Positions 16,724 to 25,467 of a stretch of 37,011 bases of DNA are shown here, one piece after another. The notes under the pieces were generated by a model that searched no databases, was not told where the DNA came from, and saw nothing but the letters and a program-made list of their open reading frames with translations. Every line of letters begins with the position of its first letter. The stretch's first letter is position 1. The position numbers and the translations under genes are program-made. Location: assembly GCA_945862355.1 (NCBI GenBank), contig CAMAYR010000016.1:1-37011 (forward strand), given 5' to 3'. Origin of the DNA: Devosia equisanguinis. GTDB lineage: Bacteria > Pseudomonadota > Alphaproteobacteria > Rhizobiales > Hyphomicrobiaceae.

Positions 16724-19054
16724 ATGGGGCAGTTCGGTATTGGGCAGCCGGTCCGGCGCAAGGAGGACGTGCGTCTCGTCAAGGGCGGCGGCGAGTTTAC
16801 CGACGACATGGTGCTGCCCGGCCAGCTCTGGGCGGCATTCGTGCGTTCGCCCCACGCTCACGCGCTGATCAGGTCGATCGACGCGAGCGCGGCGCGGGCC
16901 ACTTCCGGTTTTGTCGACATCATTACTGGCGACGAACTCGAAAAGGCCGGTATTGGCCGCATGATCACGGACGCTGAGTTCGAGGACCGTTCCGGTCGGC
17001 CGATGTCGCGGCCCTTGCGCCGCATTCTGCCGCTGGAGCGCACGCGCTTTGCCGGCGAGTGCGTTGCGATGGTCGTCGCCGAGACCGAGGAGGCCGCGCG
17101 CGAGGCGGCGGAACTCGTCGAGATCGACTACGATCCGCTTCCTGCCGTGGTCGCAACGGGTGAAGCGCTTGCTGCCGGTGCACCGAAAGTCTGGCCCGAG
17201 TTCGACTCGAACCTCGTCGTCCATTGGGAGCACGGCGACAAGGCCGACGTCGAGACGAGGCTTGCCGCTGCCACCCACCGCGTCCGCGTCGAGCTCGTAA
17301 ACCAGCGCATCGCGGTGAGCCCGATGGAGCCGCGCGTCGTCGCTGCGATGTTCGATAAGCCGAGCGGCGTCCTCACCGTCTATTCGCCCACACAGGGCGG
17401 CCGGCGCATTCAAACGCAGCTCGCCAGGAACCTGCTCCAGATGGACATGGACAAGGTTCGCATCGTCTCGCGCGACACCGGTGGCGGCTTCGGCATCCGC
17501 AGCAAGGTTTATCCGGAGACGGTTTGCGTCGCCGTCGCCGCCAGGAAGCTCGGCCGCCCCGTGAAGTGGCGCGGCGATCGGCTCGAGACGTTCATGTCCG
17601 ACTACCACGGCCGCGACCAGCTCAACGTCGCGGAGATGGGCCTGGACGAGAACGGCCGCGTGCTGGCGCTGAGCGTCGCGACCACGCTGAATGTCGGGGC
17701 CTATCTCTCCGAGAACGGCGTGCGCCTCGCCCACAACGGCGGCGGCCGGATCATTCCATGCGTCTACGATGTGCCGAGCTTCTACTTCTCCGTGAAGCCG
17801 GCCTTCACCAACACGATCTGCACCGACACCTATCGCGGTGCCGGGCGGCCCGAGGCCAACTATATCATGGAGCGGCTGATGGACGCCGCAGCCGACACCG
17901 TGGGGCTTGCGCGGGATGAGATCCGGCGTCGCAACTTCATCCAGGCGTCCCAGTTACCCTATCGCACTCAGCTCGGCTTCGTGATCGACAGCGGCGACTT
18001 CGAGGGCACTATGGCCATGGCGCTGGACGCTGCGGACTGGAGCGGCTTCGAGGCGCGAAGGAAAGCCGCCGCCGCCGAAGGCAAGCTGCGTGGCATCGGT
18101 CTATCGGTATTCATAGAAGGTGCCGGCAGCCGTCCGCAGGAGGGAATGCGCATCCGTCTCGAGGCCGACGGCCGCGCGACGGTCTTCGCGGGCACCTACA
18201 GCCACGGCCAGGGTCATCACACCGTCTACTCGCAACTCGTCAACGAGTTCCTCGGCATCGACTTCGACAAGGTCGATCTCGTGCAGGGCGACACGGCGCT
18301 GTCGCCGGAGACGTCGGCCGGCACCTTCGGCTCGCGTTCCTCGATGGTCGGCAGCGCCAGTATCCGCATGGCGAGCGATGCCATCATCGCGAAGGCCAAG
18401 CGCATTGCCGGCCACCTGATGCAGTCGGCGCCCGAGCAGGTCGCCTTCGATGCCGGCGAGTTCCGCACGGCGACGTCGAGCATCACGATCGCCGAGGTAG
18501 CGCTGGCAGCCCACGATCAAGCGCGACTGCCGGAGGGCATGGCTCCTGGCCTCGACGAGGAGGTGACCTACGACGGCAAGTCGGAGAACTTCCCCAACGG
18601 TGCCCATGTCTGCGAGGTCGAGGTCGATCCGGATCTCGGTACCGTGGAGATCGTCCGCTTCGTCGCTGTCGACGACTGCGGCGTCGTGCTCAATCCGTTC
18701 ATCGTCCATGGCCAGGCTAACGGCGGCATAGCCCAAGGGCTGGGACAGGCGCTGACGGAAGCCATCGTCTACGACGAGGACGGCCAGCTCTTGTCGGCCT
18801 CGTACATGGATTACGCCATGCCGCGCGCGCACCACATGGTCCACGTCGAGGGCGAGTTCAACATCGTGCCCTGCAAGACCAATCCTATCGGTGTGAAAGG
18901 CGCGGGCGAGGCCGGCGCCACCGGCGCGCCGCCCGCCATCGTCTCGGCCGTGTGCGATGCGTTGAAAGACTACGGCGTGCGCCACATCGACATGCCGCTG
19001 ACGCCGCAACGTGTCTGGGCTGCAATCGCCGCCGCGCGGGAGGGGGCTCGCTGA
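16724..19054 (+). CDS. Molybdenum hydroxylase large subunit (form II CoxL-like, xanthine dehydrogenase family)
   Basis: 776-residue molybdopterin-binding subunit. The N-terminal Ald_Xan_dh_C domain (GQPVRRKEDVRLVKGGGEFT) is followed by the MoCoBD domains with DTGGGFGIRSKVYPE, the active-site loop TYRGAGRPEANY (370-375 is YRGAGR) and the catalytic glutamate Glu729 in GVKGAGEAGATGAPP. YRGAGR is the form II signature; true CO dehydrogenase has a Cys-containing loop (AYRCSFR). It is thus an aldehyde or N-heterocycle hydroxylase rather than a CO oxidiser. Such enzymes need an FAD subunit and a [2Fe-2S] subunit, normally adjacent, but neither is here. GAGGG precedes the ATG at 16724. Last of the CoA-transferase run. 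Confidence 0.92.
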   Translation: MGQFGIGQPVRRKEDVRLVKGGGEFTDDMVLPGQLWAAFVRSPHAHALIRSIDASAARATSGFVDIITGDELEKAGIGRMITDAEFEDRSGRPMSRPLRRILPLERTRFAGECVAMVVAETEEAAREAAELVEIDYDPLPAVVATGEALAAGAPKVWPEFDSNLVVHWEHGDKADVETRLAAATHRVRVELVNQRIAVSPMEPRVVAAMFDKPSGVLTVYSPTQGGRRIQTQLARNLLQMDMDKVRIVSRDTGGGFGIRSKVYPETVCVAVAARKLGRPVKWRGDRLETFMSDYHGRDQLNVAEMGLDENGRVLALSVATTLNVGAYLSENGVRLAHNGGGRIIPCVYDVPSFYFSVKPAFTNTICTDTYRGAGRPEANYIMERLMDAAADTVGLARDEIRRRNFIQASQLPYRTQLGFVIDSGDFEGTMAMALDAADWSGFEARRKAAAAEGKLRGIGLSVFIEGAGSRPQEGMRIRLEADGRATVFAGTYSHGQGHHTVYSQLVNEFLGIDFDKVDLVQGDTALSPETSAGTFGSRSSMVGSASIRMASDAIIAKAKRIAGHLMQSAPEQVAFDAGEFRTATSSITIAEVALAAHDQARLPEGMAPGLDEEVTYDGKSENFPNGAHVCEVEVDPDLGTVEIVRFVAVDDCGVVLNPFIVHGQANGGIAQGLGQALTEAIVYDEDGQLLSASYMDYAMPRAHHMVHVEGEFNIVPCKTNPIGVKGAGEAGATGAPPAIVSAVCDALKDYGVRHIDMPLTPQRVWAAIAAAREGAR

Positions 19055-19167
19055 GGCCATGCGATTTGCTGCTTGTGCGCGATCAAGGCGCCGCGCCGCT
19101 GCAGCTGCGAGAGTAGCCTTTCCTGGTCCGGCAGTCAGGTCGGCTCGGGCCGTCGAGGAGTGACGCC

Positions 19168-20736
19168 GTGACCGACGATGCGCCCCACCCCGGTGACGCA
19201 GAGCAGGCCGAAGTGATCGCATTGCTCAGCTCGACTGCGGCTCACGGAACAGGCGTCGGGGAAGTTGAACGTTGTGAGACGCACGGTGCGGTCGTATTTC
19301 TCGCGGGCGATCACGCCTACAAGATCAAACGTGCCGTTCTTTATGCCTACATGGATTTCTCGACCCTCGAGTTGCGCCACCGCGCCTGCCTTCGCGAGAT
19401 CGAAATCAACCAGCCGCATGCACCGCAGATATATCTCGGCGTTGTTCCGATCACGCGAGAAACCGACGGCGAGCTTGCCATCGGCGGCAAGGGTACGCCG
19501 GTCGAGTGGGCCGTTCACATGCGCAGGTTCGCCACCGACGACGTGCTTTCGGCGGTCGCCGACACGCGCGGAATTGATGCCCTGTTGGCGCGCGAGCTTG
19601 CCGACGTCGTGCAGGATTTTCATGCCGGAGCTGTGGTGGCCATTTCCGCCGATCCGCGCGCGGCGCTCGGTGGGGTCGTGGATGAGTTGGTCGTGGCATT
19701 TCGTGATGCGCCGCTGGGCTTTGCGCTGGAGAGCGTTGACGAGCTGGAAGTGCGCTGCGCTGCCCAGCTCGAACGAATAGCCGCAATCCTCGCCAGACGC
19801 GCGGCGGCCGGCCACGTTCGGCGCTGTCATGGCGATCTTCATCTGGGCAACATCGTGCTCTGGCGGGGCCGCCCGACCCTTTTCGATGCGCTCGAGTTCG
19901 ACGAGAAGCTGGCGACGATCGACACGCTCTACGATCTGGCCTTCCTGTTGATGGATCTCGATCAGCGAGGCCAGCGTGCCGCCGCCAATGTCGTTCTCAA
20001 TCGATATTTGTGGCGTAGCCAGAGCCTGCTCGACCTCGAAGGCCTCGCAGCGCTTCCTCTTTTCCTCGGTCTGCGCGCCGCCATCCGAGCGATGGTCCTG
20101 GCGCAGCGTGCCAGCGTCGAGAACGTCAGCGGCAAGCGCGCGGCTCCGACGGCAGCGACGGCGTATTTCAATGCAGCATTGGACTATCTGTCGTCTGTTC
20201 CAGTCCGCTTGATCGCCGTCGGGGGACTGTCCGGCACCGGCAAGTCGACGCTTGCAGCAGCCCTCGCATCCGGTATCGGGCCCGCGCCGGGTGCCGTGCA
20301 TTTGCGCAGCGATCTCGAGCGCAAGGCTTTGTTCGGAGCCGCGGAGACGGATCGCCTGGAGGCTTCGTGCTACACCCAGGAGGCCGGACGACGGGTTTAC
20401 GATACGGTTTTGCGCAAGGCCAAGTCGGTGCTTGCTGCAGGTCATGCAGTGATCGTCGATGCCGTTTTTCTCGATCAGCGAGAGCGAGGTGAAATAGAGT
20501 TGACCGCGCAGAATATGGGCGTGCCGTTCACCGGCCTCTGGCTTGCCGCGCCGGAAGCCGAGATGAACCGCCGCGTTGCGGATCGCACAGGGGATGCTTC
20601 GGACGCAACGCCGGACGTCGTGCGCCGCCAGATCACGCTGCTGGACGAAGGGGATGGGCCAGGTTCCTGGTCGCGCATCGACGCAAGTGGAACGCCTGAG
20701 GCGACGTTGGCAGCCGCGCGCGCCGCGCTGGGTTGA
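19168..20736 (+). CDS. APH-like kinase / P-loop kinase two-domain protein
   Basis: 522 residues. The N-terminal half (about 35-320) resembles an aminoglycoside phosphotransferase-type kinase: AVVFLAGDHAYKIKRAV (ATP-binding lysine), the Brenner-like loop RRCHGDLHLGNIVLW near 220 and TLFDALEFDE (metal-binding Asp). The C-terminal part (about 345-520) is a P-loop kinase: Walker A GGLSGTGKST, then VHLRSDLERKALFG and AVIVDAVFLDQRERGEIE, as in the AAA_33/gluconate-kinase-like group. This fusion is widespread in alphaproteobacteria and, as far as I know, has no established substrate. The start is GTG 19168 with GAGGAG upstream. Separate from the molybdenum hydroxylase gene by 113 bp. Confidence 0.87.
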   Translation: MTDDAPHPGDAEQAEVIALLSSTAAHGTGVGEVERCETHGAVVFLAGDHAYKIKRAVLYAYMDFSTLELRHRACLREIEINQPHAPQIYLGVVPITRETDGELAIGGKGTPVEWAVHMRRFATDDVLSAVADTRGIDALLARELADVVQDFHAGAVVAISADPRAALGGVVDELVVAFRDAPLGFALESVDELEVRCAAQLERIAAILARRAAAGHVRRCHGDLHLGNIVLWRGRPTLFDALEFDEKLATIDTLYDLAFLLMDLDQRGQRAAANVVLNRYLWRSQSLLDLEGLAALPLFLGLRAAIRAMVLAQRASVENVSGKRAAPTAATAYFNAALDYLSSVPVRLIAVGGLSGTGKSTLAAALASGIGPAPGAVHLRSDLERKALFGAAETDRLEASCYTQEAGRRVYDTVLRKAKSVLAAGHAVIVDAVFLDQRERGEIELTAQNMGVPFTGLWLAAPEAEMNRRVADRTGDASDATPDVVRRQITLLDEGDGPGSWSRIDASGTPEATLAAARAALG

Positions 20737-21060
20737 TACCTGTCAAGGCGCCGATGGCGCCGGCATGAAGTCTGTCACACGCAGTACAGGTAGGAGGCTG
20801 AGAAGAGTTTGCTCGTCCGATTCGAAATCACTTTTCGATCGCATCGAGGTAAGTCTGCAGCATTCGGCTGCTCAGGCATATGCCCGGCCTCGTCACACCG
20901 GTCCACTGAAGGTCCGAGGCTCGCTGGCCGGTGGTGGGCCGGCATCACATTTTGTTCTTGTGTGCAGCCGCCACATCGACCGTTCGCGCTCACACATTCA
21001 AGCCAAGTTTCCGGCGAAAGGTCGAACATTCGGTTTTCCGGTTTCAGAGGTTAACTCAGT
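20737..21060. other. Intergenic region before the acyl-CoA synthetase/GNAT gene
   Basis: 324 bp without a convincing gene. A short inverted pair GGCGCC-gat-GGCGCC follows the upstream stop codon. TACCTGT near 20738 and ACAGGTA near 20787 form a separated inverted repeat. It probably holds the promoter of the 21061 gene, but I cannot point to clear -35/-10 boxes. Short open frames here have no protein-like features. Confidence 0.4.
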
Positions 21061-23751
21061 ATGACGATCCGGAATCTGGACGCTCTGCTTGCACCGCGCT
21101 CGATCGCGTTGATCGGAGCGACGGAACGGCCAGGCTCGGTAGGCCTGACGGTTGCCCGGAATCTTCTCGTGCCCGGGTTCGCGGGTGCGGTTTATTTCGT
21201 CAATCCGTCGCGTAGCACCGTGCTGGGTCAGCGCTGCTACGACAGCGTTGCAGCGTTGCCTGAGGTGCCGGACCTCGCCGTGATCGTGACGCCGCCTTCG
21301 ACTGTGCCGGCACTCGTTGGAGAGTTGGCCGCACGCGGCACGCGCGCTGTTGCCGCGATAACCGCCGGCCTCGATGCCGCTCAGAAGCAGCAGATGCTGG
21401 AGGCAGGTCGCGCACGACTTGTGCGCGTGCTTGGCCCGAACATCATCGGTCTGATGCTGCCGAATGCCGGCATCAATGCCACGTTCGCCCATCGCGCGGC
21501 ATTGCCCGGCGACATTGCATTTCTGTCGCAATCCGGCGCTCTGGTCACGGCTGTTGTCGACTGGGCTTCGGACCGCAGGATCGGCTTCTCGCACGTGCTG
21601 TCGCTCGGCGACATGGCGGACGTCGATTTCGGCGATCTCCTCGACTACCTCGCAGGCGATACGCGCAGCCGCGCGATCCTCATCTACATGGAGGCGCTGA
21701 CGAACGCGGCGAAGTTCATGTCGGCCGCGCGTCGTGCCGCGCGCGTCAAGCCGGTCATCGCGATAAAGGCCGGGCGAAACGCGGCCGCTGCGCGCGCGGC
21801 CGCCTCGCACACCGGGCGCCTCACCGGGAGCGATGCCGCCTACGAAGCCGCGTTCCGCCGCGCCGGCGTGCTGCGCGTCGACGCGCTCGACGAGCTCTTT
21901 GGCGCCGCAGAGATGCTGGCACGCGTGCCTCGTATCACCGGCGAGCGCCTGATGATACTGACCAATGGCGGCGGAGCCGGCGTGCTGGCAGCGGATCACT
22001 TGGCGGATCGGGGTGGTAGGCTTGCGGAGCTTTCGACAGAGACGCGCGCCGCGCTCGATCGCGTGCTTCCCCCGACGTGGTCGCATGGCAATCCCGTCGA
22101 TGTCATCGGCGACGCCGGCCCGGATCGCTACGCGCAGGCGCTCGAGATCCTTCTTGCAGATCCAGGTGCCGATGCCATTCTCGCGATCAACTGTCCGACC
22201 TCGCTGGCCTCGAGCACCGAGATCGCCAAGCGCGTCGTACAGACGAGACGGGACGCGCGCGCGACGAAGCCGGTCATCACCAATTGGCTGGGCGATGGTG
22301 CCGCCACCAAGTCACGCGAGATCTTCTCTCTGGCGGGGATCCCGACCTTCGAGACGCCGCGCGCCGCCATCGGCGGGTTCATGCAGCTTGTCAGGCATGC
22401 AAGGGCTCAGGAGGAGCTGATGCGCACGCCCCCGGCTATGCCGCAGGAGGACTTGCCCGATCACGCAGCAGTCGAAAGCATTCTCGCTGCAGCCTCGAAG
22501 GCTGGGCGCTCAATCCTTTCAGAGGTGGAAGGCAAAGACATGCTGGCCGCCTACGGCGTGCCGGTCGTGCCAACGCTCAAGATTTCCGCGACGCCCCAGG
22601 CTGCGCGGGAAGCTGCCGCCCGAATGCTCTCGCAGCACGCCAGCGTCGTGCTCAAGATCCTGTCGGACGACATCAGCCACAAGTCGGATGTCGGCGGTGT
22701 TCGGCTGGATCTCACGTCTCCCGAGGCGGTGGAAACGGCCGCCGTCGATATTCTGCAGCGCGTTCGCACGCTGATGCCAGACGCGCATATAGCTGGCTTC
22801 ACGCTCTCGGCTATGGTGCGCAGGCCGCGCGCTCATGAACTGATCGTCGGCATGACCGTCGACGATACGTTCGGACCGCTCATCATGTTCGGTGCCGGTG
22901 GAACTTCCGTTGAGGTCGTTGCTGACACCTCGCTGGGGCTTCCTCCGCTCGATATTCAACTCGCCCGCGACCTCATCGGGCGCACGCGCATTGCGCGCCT
23001 GTTGAGCGGTTATCGTGATCGCAAGCCTGCTGATCTCGATGCGATCGCCCACGTTCTCGTCAAGATCAGCGCCATCGTCTGTCGGCACCCAGAGATCCGC
23101 GAGATCGACGTCAATCCGCTGCTCGCCGACGAGAACGGGGCGATCGCGCTCGACGCGCGCGTCAGGATTGCCGACCCCTTGAGTGATCCGCGGCCACCAC
23201 TCGCCATCAAGCCCTATCTGCAGGAGTGGGGGCGCACATGCGTGCTTCCCGGCCTGGGAGATTTTATTCTGCGTCCGATCCGGCCGGAGGACGAGGCGCT
23301 CTATACGAGCTTCCTGCCTCACGTGACGCCGGAGGATATCAGGATGCGCCTGTTTGCTCCGCACAAGAACCTTTCCCACAAATTTCTCGCGCGCATGACC
23401 CAGATCGACTATGCGCGCGAGATTGCTTTCGTCGCGCTGTTGCGCGCCACAGGCGAGTTGATGGGCGTCTCGCGCTTTGCTGCGGATCCAGACTACGTCC
23501 GCGCGGAGTACGCGATCCTCGTGCGCTCCGACCTCAAGGGAAAGGGCCTCGGCTGGATCTTGATGCAGCAGCTCATCGAATATGCGAGCGCTACCGGCAT
23601 TCGCGAGCTCTTCGGTAGCGTGCTCACCGAGAACACCAGCATGCTGAAAATGTGCCGGGAGCTGGGCTTCACCATAGAGCACGAGCCCGGCGATGAATCG
23701 ATCCGCAAGGTCACGCTGGCGGTGCCATCCACCAGCACGCGAGCATCGTGA
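21061..23751 (+). CDS. ADP-forming acyl-CoA synthetase / GNAT acetyltransferase fusion (PatZ-like)
   Basis: 896 residues in the order CoA-binding (1-130: LLAPRSIALIGATERPGSVG), succinyl-CoA ligase-like (about 150-450: FLSQSGALVTAVVDWA, ILTNGGGAGVLAAD), ATP-grasp (about 475-700: DMLAAYGVPVVPTLKI, VLKILSDDISHKSDVGG, IREIDVNPLLA) and GNAT (about 735-890: FILRPIRPEDEALYTSF, ILVRSDLKGKGLGWILMQQL). This is the PatZ/Pat protein-lysine acetyltransferase layout. The phospho-histidine site of ADP-forming synthetases is kept as His250 in ASHTGRLTGSDAAYEAAF, a residue lost in enteric Pat enzymes, so acyl-CoA synthesis may be retained. AGAGG lies about 10 nt before the ATG. Confidence 0.92.
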   Translation: MTIRNLDALLAPRSIALIGATERPGSVGLTVARNLLVPGFAGAVYFVNPSRSTVLGQRCYDSVAALPEVPDLAVIVTPPSTVPALVGELAARGTRAVAAITAGLDAAQKQQMLEAGRARLVRVLGPNIIGLMLPNAGINATFAHRAALPGDIAFLSQSGALVTAVVDWASDRRIGFSHVLSLGDMADVDFGDLLDYLAGDTRSRAILIYMEALTNAAKFMSAARRAARVKPVIAIKAGRNAAAARAAASHTGRLTGSDAAYEAAFRRAGVLRVDALDELFGAAEMLARVPRITGERLMILTNGGGAGVLAADHLADRGGRLAELSTETRAALDRVLPPTWSHGNPVDVIGDAGPDRYAQALEILLADPGADAILAINCPTSLASSTEIAKRVVQTRRDARATKPVITNWLGDGAATKSREIFSLAGIPTFETPRAAIGGFMQLVRHARAQEELMRTPPAMPQEDLPDHAAVESILAAASKAGRSILSEVEGKDMLAAYGVPVVPTLKISATPQAAREAAARMLSQHASVVLKILSDDISHKSDVGGVRLDLTSPEAVETAAVDILQRVRTLMPDAHIAGFTLSAMVRRPRAHELIVGMTVDDTFGPLIMFGAGGTSVEVVADTSLGLPPLDIQLARDLIGRTRIARLLSGYRDRKPADLDAIAHVLVKISAIVCRHPEIREIDVNPLLADENGAIALDARVRIADPLSDPRPPLAIKPYLQEWGRTCVLPGLGDFILRPIRPEDEALYTSFLPHVTPEDIRMRLFAPHKNLSHKFLARMTQIDYAREIAFVALLRATGELMGVSRFAADPDYVRAEYAILVRSDLKGKGLGWILMQQLIEYASATGIRELFGSVLTENTSMLKMCRELGFTIEHEPGDESIRKVTLAVPSTSTRAS

Positions 23752-23796
23752 CGGGTAAAGCATCTCCTTTTTTTTCGAAACGCCGAGAGCCCGAAC

Positions 23797-24765
23797 ATGC
23801 GCGTGGCGACACTGAACCTCGAAAGCCTCGATCTGCCGCCGCGCGCCGAGGTCCCGATTGAAACACGCGCCGCAGTGCTGCGCCCCGTTCTGGAGCGTCT
23901 CGCAGCCGATGTGCTCTGTCTGCAGGAGGTTAATGCACAACGCGTTCCAGGGGAGAAGGCGCGGCGGCTGGTGGCCCTCGAACGCTTGCTAGAAGGTACG
24001 CGCTACTCCTCGTATCACCGCGCCTTCACCGGGTCGGGCGAGGGTAGAAGTGCCGCCGATGTTCACAATCTGGTCACGCTGTCGCGCTTTCCCATTACCG
24101 AGCAGCGCGAGATCAGGCATCACGCCGTCGTGCCGGAAATGCACGCGATGCTGAGCGGCGAGCCTGGCCGCGTGCATCCCGTCGTATTCGAGCGCCCGCT
24201 GCTTCTTGTGCGTGTCGCGATGCCGGGGGGCGAGAGCCTATGTGTCGTCAATCTTCATTTGCGCGCGCCTCTGGCAAGCTCGATTCCCGGCGAGAAGATC
24301 GGACCATTCTCCTGGCGCTCGATGCGCGGATGGGCGGAAGGGTTCTATCTTTCTGCGTTGAAGCGCACTGGCCAGGCGCTGGAGCTGCGTCTTCTTGTCG
24401 ACGAGTTGTTGCAAGAGATGCCGGGTGCGCTCGTTGTCGTTGCCGGCGATTTCAATGCCGAGGATCACGAGACGCCGTTGCGCCTCGCGGTCGGCTCCAT
24501 CGAGGATACCGGCTCAAGCGCGCTGGCTGATGCGAGCCTGGTCGTGCTCGACCGCGCGCTGCCCGCGGACCGCCGCTGGTCCGTGCTTCATGCAGGCCGG
24601 CCGCAGATGCTCGACCACATTCTGGTTAGCCGCGCGCTATATGGTCGTTTCCGCTCCATCGAGGTCCACAACGAGGCGATCGGCGACGAGGTGATGGCCT
24701 ACGGTAAATCCATCGACGCGGTCGGTTCCTACCATGCCGGACTGGTGGCCGAGTTGGCGTTCTGA
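23797..24765 (+). CDS. Endonuclease/exonuclease/phosphatase (EEP) family hydrolase
   Basis: 322 residues with EEP-fold landmarks: MRVATLNLESL (first Asn), VLCLQEVNAQ (metal-binding Glu), VVNLHLRAP (His), VVVAGDFNAEDHETPL (Asp and Asn) and MLDHILVSRALY (terminal Asp-His pair). All key catalytic residues of the DNase I-like metal-dependent phosphodiesterase superfamily are present. No signal peptide is seen, so it is probably cytoplasmic. The substrate cannot be told from sequence: nucleic acid, sphingomyelin-like or inositol phosphates are all known for the fold. It begins 45 bp after the acyl-CoA synthetase/GNAT gene on the same strand and may be co-transcribed. Confidence 0.85.
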   Translation: MRVATLNLESLDLPPRAEVPIETRAAVLRPVLERLAADVLCLQEVNAQRVPGEKARRLVALERLLEGTRYSSYHRAFTGSGEGRSAADVHNLVTLSRFPITEQREIRHHAVVPEMHAMLSGEPGRVHPVVFERPLLLVRVAMPGGESLCVVNLHLRAPLASSIPGEKIGPFSWRSMRGWAEGFYLSALKRTGQALELRLLVDELLQEMPGALVVVAGDFNAEDHETPLRLAVGSIEDTGSSALADASLVVLDRALPADRRWSVLHAGRPQMLDHILVSRALYGRFRSIEVHNEAIGDEVMAYGKSIDAVGSYHAGLVAELAF

Positions 24766-24794
24766 GTGCGGAGGACCCTCGAGGGGAAGTGGGC

Positions 24795-25467
24795 TCAGCG
24801 CAGCGGTCCCAGATGCGATTGCCAACCCGGGGCCGCCAGAATGTGGCTCTGAACCGGCAGGTCGCTGTGTCGAAGCAGTACCCGGGTCGCCTGTGCCAGC
24901 CGATCCGCCGCGAGCGGTCCAGCCATCAGCAATACATCGCCCTTGGCCATGCGCTCAAGCATTGTATCCCTTGCGTGGAACGGCAGCCAGCAGCTGCCGA
25001 TGGCCGCGCCGGGAGGCATCGCGGCCGTTCCGTGCCTGATGGCCGTCATTGGACGGTTGCTCGTTGCGACGACAGGAAACGACAGCGCAAGCGGCATTGG
25101 CTCCACCTTCAGGAGCGGCGTCAGCAGAGGTTCTGAGGCGACACCGGCGTGAGCGAAAAATGCCTCCATGGCGGGTGGCGCTCCAGCCAGGCACAGGTCC
25201 GAGGGTGCGAAGCAGTTCGCAAAAAGGTCGCGAACAGCGCTGCTCAAGCGCTCCGGGCCTGAAAGGGCAGCCACCACAAGCCTGAATCTGTCGTTTTCCT
25301 CGTCCAAGCAGCGCAATTCCAGCCGAGCCTCGTTGCACGCCAGCCGCGCAACGCGACACCCAATCCAGCAGTCCGCTGAGGAACCGCCATTGATCCAGCG
25401 CAAGGACGTCGCCTTCGGGTTGGTTCGCAGTGCCAACTTCCAACTGCCAAATATCGAGGAACAGCAT
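24795..25467 (-). pseudogene. Frameshifted minus-strand reading frame, unrecognised protein
   Basis: The minus strand here reads as coherent protein only if one base near 25345-25360 is skipped. The upstream frame gives MLFLDIWQLEVGTANQPEGD and then ALDQWRFLSGLLDWVSR; the next frame continues VARLACNEARLELRCLDEEN, RFRLVVAALSGPERLSSAVR, LPFHARDTMLERMAKGDVLL and ends at 24795. Both parts have the codon style of neighbouring genes, and joined they give about 225 residues. I do not recognise the family. A possible ATG at 25467 shares the palindrome CATG with the start of the oppositely directed gene; an in-frame ATG at 25506 would overlap that gene more. A single-base insertion (mutation or assembly error) is the simplest reading. 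The alternative is that it is a chance open frame. Confidence 0.5.

Noticed and set aside
16724-19054. Aerobic CO dehydrogenase large subunit (coxL)
   Set aside because: The active-site loop is YRGAGR (form II), not the Cys-containing loop of true CO dehydrogenase, and coxM/coxS are absent.
25390-25403. TTGATCCAGCGCAA as a sixth FNR box before the HpaB-like gene
   Set aside because: Two mismatches in the second half-site, no -10 at a suitable distance, and it lies inside the frameshifted minus-strand frame.
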